A DNA stretch of 64,000 nucleotides from an uncultured Kiloniellaceae bacterium. GTDB taxonomy: Bacteria > Pseudomonadota > Alphaproteobacteria > Kiloniellales > Kiloniellaceae. Where the stretch lies: NCBI GenBank assembly GCA_947493695.1, contig CANLSF010000002.1, forward strand, positions 1,240,001 through 1,304,000. The letters run 5' to 3'. The position numbers and the translations under genes were made by a program. The notes below the pieces were generated by a model. That model was not told where the DNA came from. It searched no databases and was given only the letters and a program-made list of their open reading frames with translations. This document shows, one piece after another, positions 9,364 to 18,305 of this stretch. Position 1 is the stretch's first letter, and the number at the start of each line of letters is the position of its first letter.

Positions 9364-10287
9364 TTCGAACGCAAATTTTGAGCAGCTTTAGCGCTGGAAA
9401 ACCCAATTCGCTTAAAACGTGGCGTCGACGTAGGAGACGGTGCCGCTGGAGCCCGAGCCGTCGCGGCTTTCGATTTCGTTGCGGATGCTGCCGACGAGTT
9501 TTGACTTTCCTTCATCCATCTGGATGTGGACCAGGCCGCCGTCCTTGGTGATCTTGCCCGCGTGGACTGCGGCGACACAGATCACGGCGTTCAGGGTGTA
9601 GGAATCCGTACCCGTGACGGTCCGGAGCCTGCCGTTGGGGGCTGCCGGGCAGTTGAAGGTGAAGCGCTGACCGCGGAGTTTCTTGTAGGCGAACCCGGAC
9701 TTCGTGAACTTCATATCCCATTTCACCCGCGGAATGTAAGGCGCCTGGGCGGCATCCGCCGTCGTGGTGTCCACAGCATCGAGGAAGACAAAGGACCGTG
9801 GCGTCCCCGGCAGGTTTGCGGAGTCGACTTCGTTGCGGCTGCTGCCCGTATAGGCCTCGGCACCCGGGTTCACCTGAACGGTGATTGGGCCACCATCCGC
9901 AGCCGTGATCTTACCGGCGTGCAGCGCAGCGACACAGATCGGGTTGTTGCTGGGATAAACGTCGCTGCCATAGAGGTCGTCGTTCTTGTCGCGGACGTTG
10001 CGCGGCGGACAGACGGCAGAGAAACGCTGACCGATAAACTTGTCATTGTCGAAATTGTAGAACTTGAGCGTGGTGTTCCACTCCAGTTCAGGAAGGTTCC
10101 GCCCGGCATAACGATCCGCGGCCGGCGCGGCCTGTGCGGTCGTACCGGTCGTCGTGTCCTGAGCAGCGGCCGTCACGGCCATCGCACCGGCCAGACAAGC
10201 ACCAGCCATAGAAGCAACGGTGAGGTTTTTCAATTTTCTGTTCATCATAACTTTCATCCCTTTTTTGAATTTGATTCGAACGCAAAT
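9364..10287. repeat. 13-bp direct repeats flanking the LCCL gene
   Basis: TTCGAACGCAAAT occurs at 9364-9376 and again at 10275-10287, one copy on each side of the LCCL-domain gene. An inverted partial copy, AATTTGCGTT, lies at 9308-9317 and pairs with AACGCAAATT at 9368-9377. The copies could be operator sites, a small cassette's ends, or coincidence. Confidence 0.5.
9412..10257 (-). CDS. Secreted protein with two LCCL domains
   Basis: A 281-aa exported protein with a signal peptide (charged MMNRKLKN, hydrophobic core, likely cleavage after TAAA near residue 32). Two copies of the LCCL fold follow, at about residues 75-155 and 195-275. Each shows the family's pattern: a Cys after the first strand (AVCPP, FNCPA), YGSDVYP or TGTDSYT, then ICVAALHAGKI or ICVAAVHAGKI, then GSSRNEV or GSIRNEI, and an aromatic end. 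LCCL domains are best known from extracellular animal and apicomplexan proteins; bacterial forms have no settled function, and lipid or glycan binding is only a guess. It stands alone with its own terminator. Confidence 0.85.
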   Translation of the reverse strand: MKVMMNRKLKNLTVASMAGACLAGAMAVTAAAQDTTTGTTAQAAPAADRYAGRNLPELEWNTTLKFYNFDNDKFIGQRFSAVCPPRNVRDKNDDLYGSDVYPSNNPICVAALHAGKITAADGGPITVQVNPGAEAYTGSSRNEVDSANLPGTPRSFVFLDAVDTTTADAAQAPYIPRVKWDMKFTKSGFAYKKLRGQRFTFNCPAAPNGRLRTVTGTDSYTLNAVICVAAVHAGKITKDGGLVHIQMDEGKSKLVGSIRNEIESRDGSGSSGTVSYVDATF

Positions 10288-10482
10288 GCGGCGAAACCTG
10301 CCGATATTGAAATTTGGTTTTTGAACATTCAGATCCCTCTTCGAAAAGAGGTCGTGATAAAAATCGTTTGCCTACGAATTTGTTTCACTCGTGTTTTATT
10401 AAGTCGCTCGATGCGCGAGCAGAAGCCGCATGGCTGCAAAATCAAAAAGTATTTTTGCAAACAGAGCCGAAACCGAAGCCCC

Positions 10483-10638
10483 TTAGAGCAGACCCGGTTT
10501 AGACGGAATCGCTGAAGGCGATCTGCCGTACCGGTGAATCTGCTCTAACTATTTTATGTGGAGCGGATTCACATGTTTCGGCGAAACCACAAAGTGGTTC
10601 CGACCAGGTTGAGAATTCATAGATATGGATTCTCAACC
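10483..10638. repeat. Composite palindromic intergenic repeat
   Basis: Four nested hairpins lie end to end in a gene-free stretch. TTAGAGCAGA (10483-10492) pairs with TCTGCTCTAA (10539-10548), with inner pairing ATCGC/GCGAT. ATGTG pairs with CACAT (10556-10574). AACCAC pairs with GTGGTT (10585-10599). GGTTGAGAAT (10607-10616) pairs with ATTCTCAACC (10629-10638). From memory, this layout resembles RIME-like palindromic repeats dispersed in alphaproteobacterial genomes. Only one copy is in the window, so dispersal is not shown. The rest of 10258-10833 has no gene that I can support; CCGGGA-N3-TCCCGG at 10733-10747 is a further hairpin without a U-tract. Confidence 0.7.
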
Positions 10639-10833
10639 GACACATGATTCGATCCAGGTGGGCACGATAATCTCTGTCTGTTCGGGACGTCCTGCAGGAT
10701 TGCATGAGTTCCGTGCGCTTATACGGGTTCATCCGGGAAGATCCCGGGGGTAGTTAAGAAGGGTGATCCTGTTTCGAGCGCACCAGGAGAAGTGTGGTTG
10801 CATCGAAAACCCCAGAGAAAGCTAGGTATAGGC

Positions 10834-11682
10834 ATGATGGAAAAGCTCTCATATATGAAGTCTGTGAAGGACTTTCCTCTAGAGATGAAGCCTCGTACAA
10901 AGGTTGTCGCCCTTCACTGCTCCGGCTGGAACGCAAAGCAATGGGGCTCGCTTCGTACAGTGCTCGGCCCGGACTTTGATCTGGTAACACCGGAACTCTA
11001 TGGCTGCAAAACCCGGGGGAACTGGCCGGGAGATCGTCCCTTCACGCTCGCGGATGAAACCGCTGAAACGCTGGAAATCATCGACGCCAGCAATACCCCG
11101 GTGCATTTAATCGGGCACTCCTATGGTGGCGCACTCGCACTGCACATCGCCATGGCCCGGCCAGAGAAAATTGCGAGCCTCGCCCTCTATGAACCCTGCG
11201 CCTATCACCTGCTTCGTCAGATTGGTAAGGACGGTGAAATCGGCTATGCCGAGATCATGGAATTGAACAACTTTGTCAACGCGCGGGTCGCCGTGGGTGA
11301 CTACAAAGCAGCGATGGCGAGCTTTATCGATTACTGGAATGGCGACAACGCCTGGGACTCGATGCGACCGGAATATCAGGCGCTGATGCTCCGCTGGGCG
11401 CCGAAGGCCCCTCTCGAATTTTATGCCCTTATGGAAGAATCCGAGCTGCTGTGGGCGTACGCTGCGCTCAAGATGCCGGTCTTGCTTTTAAGGGGCGAAT
11501 ACACCCCGGCACCGACCGAGGCGATTGCAAAGGCTCTGGCGGGAATTCTGCCCAACGCCCGGCTGATCGATGTCTCCGGGGCAGGCCACATGGGACACGT
11601 CACACATGCCAGCGACGTTCATGCCGCGATCATGAGCCACCTGGCTCCTCACTGGCTGATGCCGCTGAGGCAATCGGCCTGA
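10834..11682 (+). CDS. Alpha/beta-hydrolase fold protein
   Basis: Predicted 282 aa from ATG 10834; the frame is open from 10792, and ATG 10885 (MKPRTKVVALHCSG) is also possible. The nucleophile elbow is GHSYGG with S96, the oxyanion strand region is ALHCSGWNAKQW, and the C-terminal histidine is in SGAGHMGHV. The acid position in LLLRGEYTPAP appears to be Glu rather than the common Asp. It resembles soluble esterases or haloalkane/epoxide-hydrolase-like enzymes, but the substrate is unknown. A LysR gene follows after 30 bp on the same strand and may control it. Confidence 0.8.
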   Translation: MMEKLSYMKSVKDFPLEMKPRTKVVALHCSGWNAKQWGSLRTVLGPDFDLVTPELYGCKTRGNWPGDRPFTLADETAETLEIIDASNTPVHLIGHSYGGALALHIAMARPEKIASLALYEPCAYHLLRQIGKDGEIGYAEIMELNNFVNARVAVGDYKAAMASFIDYWNGDNAWDSMRPEYQALMLRWAPKAPLEFYALMEESELLWAYAALKMPVLLLRGEYTPAPTEAIAKALAGILPNARLIDVSGAGHMGHVTHASDVHAAIMSHLAPHWLMPLRQSA

Positions 11683-11712
11683 GCCAACGTAACAGACGAA
11701 GCGAAATTTAAC

Positions 11713-12564
11713 ATGGACTGGAACAATCTGAAGGTCGCTCTGGCGATCAGCCGGACGGGTTCACTGACCCGTGCGGCCCAGGTGCTCGGCGTTGACACCT
11801 CGACAGCCGGCCGGCGCCTCTCGACGCTGGAAGCAGATCTGGGTGTGCCGCTTTTCGTACGGACGAAAGCCGGCTTTGCGCTGACCGACGCCGGTGAGTC
11901 CGCGATCAACCGGGTCATGGTCGTGCAGAATCAGATTTCGTCGCTCGTCGACGACGTGACAGAATCAAATGATGGCCCAGTTGGCACGGTCCGTCTCTTT
12001 GCAACCGGCTGGGTCATCAAACGCCTGACACAAACGACCCTCGCATCCTTTCTGCAGGAGAATCCACAGATCGATCTTCGTACCCTGACACGTCCTCCCG
12101 ACAACATGGTGCGTGGTGACGCCTCCCTCTCTCTCTGGTTCGAGACCGAACCCAGAGACGGCGCCTTTACGATTGCGCTGGGCAAGATCCCCTATGCCGT
12201 CTATCGGGCGCGCAATCTAGAACACGACCCGCAGAATTGGGTGGCTTTCCAGGATGAGCTCTCGACCTGTCCCCTACTCGAACGTGCGAACCGGCGCCTG
12301 CGCCAGAAGGAGAAGACCTTACGCTTTACCGCAACAGACGCGGACATCCTTATGGCCGCAATCAAGGAGGGTCTGGGACAGGGCCTGCTGCCCATGTGTA
12401 TTGCGGAAGCGGACGCGGAACTGGTGCGTGTCAATCCGGGTGAACCTGACCTCGAACGCGTGATCTATGCCCATGCCTATCATGACACGGTGCAGACCCT
12501 CCGGATTCAATCCACGATCAGATGGCTGCGGGAGTCTTTCGACAGGGTGTTTCGCGAGTTTTGA
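11713..12564 (+). CDS. LysR-family transcriptional regulator
   Basis: A 283-aa regulator. The N-terminal winged helix (MDWNNLKVALAISRTGSLTR, VLGVDTSTAGRRLSTLE) is typical of LysR proteins of the MDWN/LxxF subgroup. A substrate-binding domain follows from about residue 90, with a shortened, single-lobed look. It lies downstream of, and probably in one transcript with, the hydrolase gene, so it may be autoregulated with it. The effector is unknown. Confidence 0.9.
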   Translation: MDWNNLKVALAISRTGSLTRAAQVLGVDTSTAGRRLSTLEADLGVPLFVRTKAGFALTDAGESAINRVMVVQNQISSLVDDVTESNDGPVGTVRLFATGWVIKRLTQTTLASFLQENPQIDLRTLTRPPDNMVRGDASLSLWFETEPRDGAFTIALGKIPYAVYRARNLEHDPQNWVAFQDELSTCPLLERANRRLRQKEKTLRFTATDADILMAAIKEGLGQGLLPMCIAEADAELVRVNPGEPDLERVIYAHAYHDTVQTLRIQSTIRWLRESFDRVFREF

Positions 12565-12587
12565 ATATCGCCGCAAAACCGCCCTCC

Positions 12588-13265
12588 TCAATCTCCTCTC
12601 AAGCGGTAACCTGCGCCTCTGACCGTCTGCAGCTTATTGCAGTGGGTCCCCAGTTTGCGACGCAGGCGGCCCACGTAGACATCCACGACATTGGTGAGCG
12701 GGTCTTCGTTGGTGCCCCAGACGGAGTTGAGAATTCGCTCACGGGAAAAGACGCGGCCTGGCTTGGAGAGGAAGAGCTTCAGGATCTCCCGCTCCTTGGC
12801 GGTCAGATCAAGTAACTCTCCATCGACGGTCGCCTCCAGACTCTCCAGGTCAAGTGTGACCGCACCCACCTGAAGCAGCGATTGCGCGGGCGGTTCGGTG
12901 AACTGAGTGGAGCGACGGGCGAGCGCTTCGACCCGCGCGATCAACTCATCAAACTCGAAGGGTTTGCCCATGTAGTCATCGGCACCGAGACGCAGGCCGG
13001 CCACCCGTTCATCCAAAGCGTCCAGCGCCGAAAGCATAAGGATCGGCGTCAGGTCACGTCGCGCACGCAGTTTGCGGCAAAAATCCTGCCCCTGCATACC
13101 CGGCAAGACCAGATCCAGCACGATCACGTCAAAACGATCCTGATGGGACAATTCCATTGCAATTTCCGCGTCGGGCGCATGGGTCACCACCCATCCTTCA
13201 GCCCGCAGACCCCGGACGATAAAGTCGGCAACACGTGCCTCGTCTTCTACCAATAAAAGGTTCAT
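12588..13265 (-). CDS. OmpR-family response regulator
   Basis: Predicted 225 aa from ATG 13265 (MNLLLVEDEARVADF). The frame is open further upstream, but the receiver domain starts here. The receiver has acidic residues at 8-9, phospho-acceptor D51 (VIVLDLVLPGM) and K101 (YMGKPFE). A winged-helix effector domain (LTAKEREILKLFLSKPGRVF ... DVYVGRLRRKL ... VRGAGYRLRG) completes it. It lies 490 bp downstream of the sensor kinase at 13757-15343 on the same strand. It is the likely partner but probably has its own promoter in that gap. Confidence 0.93.
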   Translation of the reverse strand: MNLLLVEDEARVADFIVRGLRAEGWVVTHAPDAEIAMELSHQDRFDVIVLDLVLPGMQGQDFCRKLRARRDLTPILMLSALDALDERVAGLRLGADDYMGKPFEFDELIARVEALARRSTQFTEPPAQSLLQVGAVTLDLESLEATVDGELLDLTAKEREILKLFLSKPGRVFSRERILNSVWGTNEDPLTNVVDVYVGRLRRKLGTHCNKLQTVRGAGYRLRGD

Positions 13266-13542
13266 CGCTTCCGGACCTCCCTGGGCTGGCCGTTCCGCAA
13301 CGCGTACCCTGTACACATTGCGATGAGAGAGAGAGACATATTGCCGTTCCTTCTGTTCGCGAGTGACACTTTGCAGTCCGGGGCGAAGTATCCCGCGACG
13401 CTGCAACCGCATCACACGGACCTCAAATGGTCTGTGTCATTTCGACCCTGTTGAGCACTCCGGCAGGAGCTGAAGCTCAGGGAAACGAGTCGAGTTACAT
13501 GACAACAACGGGCGCATCGGCGATTTAATCCCTGCCCGACTG

Positions 13543-13574
13543 TGATAAAAAAGGGGCATGATAAAAAAGGGGTG
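13543..13574. repeat. Tandem direct repeat in regulator upstream region
   Basis: TGATAAAAAAGGGG occurs at 13543-13556 and 13559-13572, a 16-bp period. It lies in the otherwise gene-free 13266-13756 interval between the kinase and regulator genes. OmpR-type regulators often bind direct repeats, so this may be an autoregulatory operator. That role is inferred. Confidence 0.55.
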
Positions 13575-13756
13575 CTGTAGGCAAACCTGGAATCCGGCGC
13601 CTATCGGATATAATGGGATTCTTCGGGCCATCCGAACACATTGAACCCCGCCAGCCTTTTCCCGAACCTGCCTTCAAATACACGGGCTTGGTTCAACGCA
13701 ATACGCGCTGACCAGGTGACAGAGAAAATACCGCAGGGTTTCTGATGCTGTGAGCT

Positions 13757-15343
13757 TTAAGACGCAGCTTCCAGCCGGGCACGATTGGGAAGCGTGAAGC
13801 GGGCTTGGACGCCGCCACCAGATTCGCTTGTCAGCGCAATCTGGCCTCCGTGGGCTTCGACGATTGCCTTTGCAACAGGCAGCCCCAGACCAGCGCCACC
13901 GTCGTATCGGATCGCGGCGTTGGAGCCTCTGAAAAACCGTTCGAAAACGTGCTCGCGCTCGCTCTCCGTGAGGCCGGGACCATCATCCGCAACTGTCACC
14001 GCAAAGCCACCAGGCGCAAAGTCCAGGCGGACTTCGACGCTTTCTCCACCATACCGCAGAGCGTTCTCCAGCAGGATTGTAACCACCTGTTGCACCCGGC
14101 GCGGGTCAGCCTGCAGCTTGGCTTCACTTACAGATGTCTCGAAGTTGACGGTCTTCTTAGCTTCACCGCCCAACGTCTTAGCTGTCGTGACGGCCCGCTG
14201 GACCAAATCCATCAGATCCACTTCGCGCGGACGAATCCTGACCTCTCCACTTTCCTGGCGGGCTACAAACAGCAAATCATCCACGATTCGGGCCGTATGA
14301 TCAGCTGCATCACGTGTCCGGTTCAGGACTTCCCGATACTCATCGGTACTGCGATCGCCGCCACGCAAGGCAACATCGGCCTCGCCGCGAATAATCGTCA
14401 AGGGCGTGCGCAATTCATGACTGACATCGGCCAGAAGACGTTTGCGATTGTCTTCAGACTCCCGCAGTGTTTTGAGCAATTTCTGCAGCTGTTCGGTCCT
14501 GCGTGAGACTTCGTGTTCAAGTGCGTCACGCGACGCAGATAACAGATCCTGGCGTTCCGCAACATTGTCGATCATCCGATTGAATGCCTGGGCGACGCTA
14601 CCAAGCTCAGTGCCGCCCGGAACATCAATGCGATGATCAAGCTCGCCGCGTCCAACTGCTTTCGCACCTGCGAGCAAGCGTTGCAGCGGCACCGTCAAGC
14701 CACGGCGAAGAAACATGATGCCGAAGACCGCCGTCAGAGCCGCGATCACCCCTGCCGCAATCGCCGCGATCTCGAAGAGAACAATGGCGGCCTGCATCTC
14801 TGCTGCAGCCTCGCGCACTTCCTCTTCTTCCTCGGCAAGCGCCGCTGCGATCAAGGCTTCGAAATCCGCATCTATCTTTTCGTCCAGGAATTTTGAAAGG
14901 CGGTCCTGAAAACCCGCCGGATCCGAGTTCTGGGCAGTGGTATGCAGTCGCTGAAATTCCTGCAGCACCGACTCGATCTTGCGTTCGATCTGAGCCAGCA
15001 GTTCGAGTTCCTCGATCTCCTCATGCCCGACCAGTTGGACTTCTTCAGCGATCATGACGCGAAGCTGCCGGATATCACCGCGAATAGCCGTCAGCAAAGC
15101 AGCTTCGCCCTGCCCGCGGTCCCGATCGCCAATCATCAGTGCGTCGCCAAACTGCTTGAAGAGCTGATAGGTATGATTGGAAAGCGAGAGGTACTGGCCG
15201 TGTACGCGATAGGCAAGCTGCGAGCGCTCGAGGTGCTTTTCAGCCGAATGCGCGCTCCAAAATGCGATACCCGCAGAAACCAGTGCAATTGCCAGTAATG
15301 CACTGAAGGATAGGGTAAGTTTCGTCAGATAGCGCAATTTCAC
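13757..15343 (-). CDS. Sensor histidine kinase
   Basis: Predicted 528 aa from the GTG at 15343, which follows AAAAGGG with good spacing; an ATG at 15400 would overlap the upstream gene. Topology: membrane segment about 9-30, a periplasmic alpha-helical sensor region to about 185, a second membrane segment about 190-212, then HAMP, a short coiled coil, and HisKA with phospho-acceptor H309 (ADVSHELRTP). The ATPase domain has an N box (ENALRYGG), ADDGPGL and GGAGLGLPVAKA. It is last in an operon behind an ABC exporter (10-bp gap), so it may sense what that system handles. The response regulator lies downstream. Confidence 0.93.
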   Translation of the reverse strand: MKLRYLTKLTLSFSALLAIALVSAGIAFWSAHSAEKHLERSQLAYRVHGQYLSLSNHTYQLFKQFGDALMIGDRDRGQGEAALLTAIRGDIRQLRVMIAEEVQLVGHEEIEELELLAQIERKIESVLQEFQRLHTTAQNSDPAGFQDRLSKFLDEKIDADFEALIAAALAEEEEEVREAAAEMQAAIVLFEIAAIAAGVIAALTAVFGIMFLRRGLTVPLQRLLAGAKAVGRGELDHRIDVPGGTELGSVAQAFNRMIDNVAERQDLLSASRDALEHEVSRRTEQLQKLLKTLRESEDNRKRLLADVSHELRTPLTIIRGEADVALRGGDRSTDEYREVLNRTRDAADHTARIVDDLLFVARQESGEVRIRPREVDLMDLVQRAVTTAKTLGGEAKKTVNFETSVSEAKLQADPRRVQQVVTILLENALRYGGESVEVRLDFAPGGFAVTVADDGPGLTESEREHVFERFFRGSNAAIRYDGGAGLGLPVAKAIVEAHGGQIALTSESGGGVQARFTLPNRARLEAAS

Positions 15344-15353
15344 GCCAGCCCTT

Positions 15354-17063
15354 TTATGCCACGCGGCGAGGTGTAAAAAATCGATTGGTCGGCCCCTCAC
15401 CGGTAAGGAGCTCAGCAGGCGAACCGACTTCTACTATCCGTCCATCCTCGACAAACCATATCAGATCCATACGGCGGGCAACAGCCAGATTGTGGGTGAT
15501 CACCAGTGCGGTTGCCTCACTCTGCCGGACCAGGCTATCGATCAAATCAGGACCGTCGGTATCCAACGCATCGTCAGGTTCGTCCAGAAGCAAGAGCTTT
15601 GGTGCCGAGAGCGCAGCCCGGGTCAACAAAAGCCGCCTGACCTCACCAGCGGAGAGATTTCGGCCCGCTTCCGAGACTTTTCCATCAAGCCCTCCCAGCC
15701 GGTCAATAGCTTCGCGCACGCCGAAGACTTCAGCCATTTTCAGGATTTTCGCGTCTGCAGGTCGGTCGGTTACCCCCATGGTAAGAGCGCGGCGCAGACT
15801 GCCGGCTAGAATCGGCGAGTGCTTGCCCACCAAGGCGAGGAGGCGGCGGCGCTCCTTGGCGCTCATGCCAACCGGATTACGGTCTCCGAACATCACGGTG
15901 CCGCTGTCAGGCTGTTCGAGACCTGCTGCAAGACCGAGAATGGTGGATTTCCCGGCTCCGTTTCCACCTACAATGGCGATCTTCTGGCCTGGTTTAGCAG
16001 TGGCATTCACGCCATCCAGCACGCCTGCCGATACATCCGCAAACCGCAGTACGCAGGGCGCGCTCGGCAAAGGCTTCGCCGGTCTCTCACTGGGGAGGTT
16101 GAGCTTGGGCGCCGACAGCATCGCATCACATTTATCTCGCGCCGCGATCCAGGCCCGATGTCTGTCCCAGACCCCAGCCAAATCGCGGATCGGCTGTATC
16201 AGCAACCCCACAGCAGCCATCGCACCGGCGGCATCGGCGCCGGAAGCACCTGAGCGCAGGGCCGTCCAGAAAACCCCGGCCGCCGCAAGACCTGAAATAA
16301 TATCGGGAATCGCGGTTAGAAGTGCAGCACCGCGGGCGCGTTCCAGAGCCGAGGCAACCAGTTTTTCCGTACGCCGGCGCAGATGTGTTGTTTCAATTTC
16401 GCTGCGCCCGAGCAGACGCAGTTCAGGCGCATGCGGCACGCGTTCGCTCATATCCGCAGCCAGACGGGCGCGGCGCGCGCGCAAACGCTTGTGCGCTGGC
16501 CCCAGACGGGGGCCAATCAGCATCATTGCAAGCAACCCGAGACCAATTGGAACCGCCGCAGCCATTGCGAGCTTGGGATTCAGGAAGTACAGCACACACC
16601 CGGACACTGGAAGCAAAATACAGGCGGAAATCAAGCGCGCGACACCAAGACTGACCCAACCGCGCACTGAGGCGAGGTCCCCGACAAAGCGCATTGCCAG
16701 AGCGCCCTTTCGGCGCTCGGAAACACTCCGTGCCGACATCCGGGAAAGATGCTTGAAGAGCTTCAGACGTAAGGAAGCAGCATAGTCTTGCCCGACACGT
16801 TCGGCGATCAGGCGCTCACCAACTCTCAGCGCGGCGATTGCGATACCTGCCATAATAATCAAAGTCAGGGCGAGTGTCGGCAGATGTAGTTCGTTCTCGC
16901 GAAAGGCCGTGAATACGTCTCGTGTCGCGAAGGCAGCGACGCCTGCCGCGGCACCCTGGCCGAGGGCAAGGACCGCGACCAGCATAATGCTGATCTTACG
17001 GCCCTCACCAAATATGCGCGGCAAGCGGCTTCTACGCTGCCCGCACCTGGAAAACCAGGTCAT
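15354..17063 (-). CDS. ABC exporter, fused membrane and ATPase domains (CydC-like)
   Basis: Predicted 569 aa from ATG 17063, sharing ATGA with the end of the preceding gene. The N-terminal half (about 25-300) is a six-helix exporter domain. The ATPase half has Walker A GGNGAGKS (366-373), signature LSAGE (470-474), Walker B LLLLDEP and H-loop VITHN. Layout resembles half-transporters of the CydC/MsbA/peptide-exporter type; it probably works as a homodimer, as no second half is encoded nearby. It is flanked by a P-loop NTPase and a sensor kinase in one operon. Substrate unknown; a small peptide or modified amino acid is suggested only by the hydroxylase and hydrolase genes upstream. Confidence 0.85.
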   Translation of the reverse strand: MTWFSRCGQRRSRLPRIFGEGRKISIMLVAVLALGQGAAAGVAAFATRDVFTAFRENELHLPTLALTLIIMAGIAIAALRVGERLIAERVGQDYAASLRLKLFKHLSRMSARSVSERRKGALAMRFVGDLASVRGWVSLGVARLISACILLPVSGCVLYFLNPKLAMAAAVPIGLGLLAMMLIGPRLGPAHKRLRARRARLAADMSERVPHAPELRLLGRSEIETTHLRRRTEKLVASALERARGAALLTAIPDIISGLAAAGVFWTALRSGASGADAAGAMAAVGLLIQPIRDLAGVWDRHRAWIAARDKCDAMLSAPKLNLPSERPAKPLPSAPCVLRFADVSAGVLDGVNATAKPGQKIAIVGGNGAGKSTILGLAAGLEQPDSGTVMFGDRNPVGMSAKERRRLLALVGKHSPILAGSLRRALTMGVTDRPADAKILKMAEVFGVREAIDRLGGLDGKVSEAGRNLSAGEVRRLLLTRAALSAPKLLLLDEPDDALDTDGPDLIDSLVRQSEATALVITHNLAVARRMDLIWFVEDGRIVEVGSPAELLTGEGPTNRFFTPRRVA

Positions 17064-18151
17064 GCCGCCACTCCGACTTCCGAAACCTGCAGGGCGTGCC
17101 GACCATGCTTCGCGAGCATCTGCGCCAAAAGAGCATTGGCCTGCGCCGGATCGCAGAGTGTGCCGCGCGTGACAACCTGCACACCCGTGGCGGCTTCCGC
17201 TTCTGCGGCACCCAGCGGCGAACAACTGACCATACCGGTCAAAGCCGCAGGCTCTACACCCAGTGCCCGCAGGGCCGAACAACCGCCAGCCGCAGCAAGC
17301 GCATCAGGGGCCGCAAAAACGATCCCGGCGAAACCATCGCGGACTTGCGGCTTTTTCAGCAAATCAGCTGTCTCTTTCTGAAACACACCGTCAGCCAACT
17401 CGACCACAGCCACATCGCAACCATCGCGTTTCGCATGGGCCAGGAGTGTGTCCAACCCGGTCTCAATCCGCAAAAGCGGTTGCCGGTAGGTCGAGACCAT
17501 GCCTGCGTCGGTGAAGTCGGCAACATACCGTGCGCCGGTGTCGACAAATGCATTGAAGTCGCCGAACGCTCCAGTCCCGGTGGCTTTTATAGCGGCAACC
17601 TGATGACCCGCCCGGCTCAGGCCATGCGCAAGACCCGCCACCGCAGTGGTTTTACCGGAATTCATCGAAGCGCCGACAACACCGATAACTTTTAGACCAT
17701 CGGGCCGCGCAACCTTCTCCAGAGCATAGTCTGCAAGATTGATCGCCTTGCCGGCAGAATTCGCGAGGAGCCCAAGTGGAATAATACGGGTCGGCGCTGA
17801 CATCTTTGCATGGCGATGCCGCATACGACCCAGCACACCGCCACCGGCCAGCATGTCTGCACCTTCTGGATCCAGCTCGGCAAGACCTTCGAACTGATCC
17901 GGGGCATAGCGGTCGCCGCAGGCAAGAACGACAAGGTCGCCAACGTAGAGTTCGGACGCCCGGCCCGCTGCCAACTGTATTTTCTTGTGGGAACCGATAC
18001 GTTCGACACGGCCGAGAACGAGATCGCCTGATGTTGCATACGACAGCATATCGAGCATACAGACGGCATCCTGACGTGATACGCGCCGTGTAGAGAAGGC
18101 CCATTTGGCCTGATCGAGAGTGTTGAGAGCGATTGGGGTGAGAACGGTCAT
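17060..18151 (-). CDS. P-loop NTPase of unknown function (DUF1611/MobB-like)
   Basis: Predicted 363 aa from ATG 18151, after a strong AGGAG site; the longer frame to 18295 lacks support. Residues 1-150 form a domain I do not recognise, with a compact beta-rich stretch (SGDLVLGRVERIG, ELYVGDLVVLACGD). A second domain opens with P-loop GASMNSGKTT (160-169), then AIKATGTGAFGDF, a YVADF segment and VVELADG. The second half resembles DUF1611/DgcN-type and MobB-type NTPases by pattern only. It sits between a hydrolase and an ABC exporter in a five-gene operon, and may activate or modify a small molecule for export. Confidence 0.6.
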   Translation of the reverse strand: MTVLTPIALNTLDQAKWAFSTRRVSRQDAVCMLDMLSYATSGDLVLGRVERIGSHKKIQLAAGRASELYVGDLVVLACGDRYAPDQFEGLAELDPEGADMLAGGGVLGRMRHRHAKMSAPTRIIPLGLLANSAGKAINLADYALEKVARPDGLKVIGVVGASMNSGKTTAVAGLAHGLSRAGHQVAAIKATGTGAFGDFNAFVDTGARYVADFTDAGMVSTYRQPLLRIETGLDTLLAHAKRDGCDVAVVELADGVFQKETADLLKKPQVRDGFAGIVFAAPDALAAAGGCSALRALGVEPAALTGMVSCSPLGAAEAEAATGVQVVTRGTLCDPAQANALLAQMLAKHGRHALQVSEVGVAA

Positions 18152-18305
18152 ATGATTTCTCCTGAATTTTTCCAGCACGCTGTAAAGTGCGAAAAGTAAA
18201 GTGTAAGGAACATGTGTTTCCCAGTATGGGACGCTCTGCTGAAGAGCTCCTGTCGCTGCGGTGAACCGGCCTTCAAGGGCAGATGAACACCACATGAAAG
18301 AGACA

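Noticed and set aside
17064-17282. 73-residue N-terminal extension of the ABC exporter
   Set aside because: Cys/Arg/Gly-rich shadow of the preceding NTPase gene; the ATGA overlap at 17060-17063 gives the natural start.
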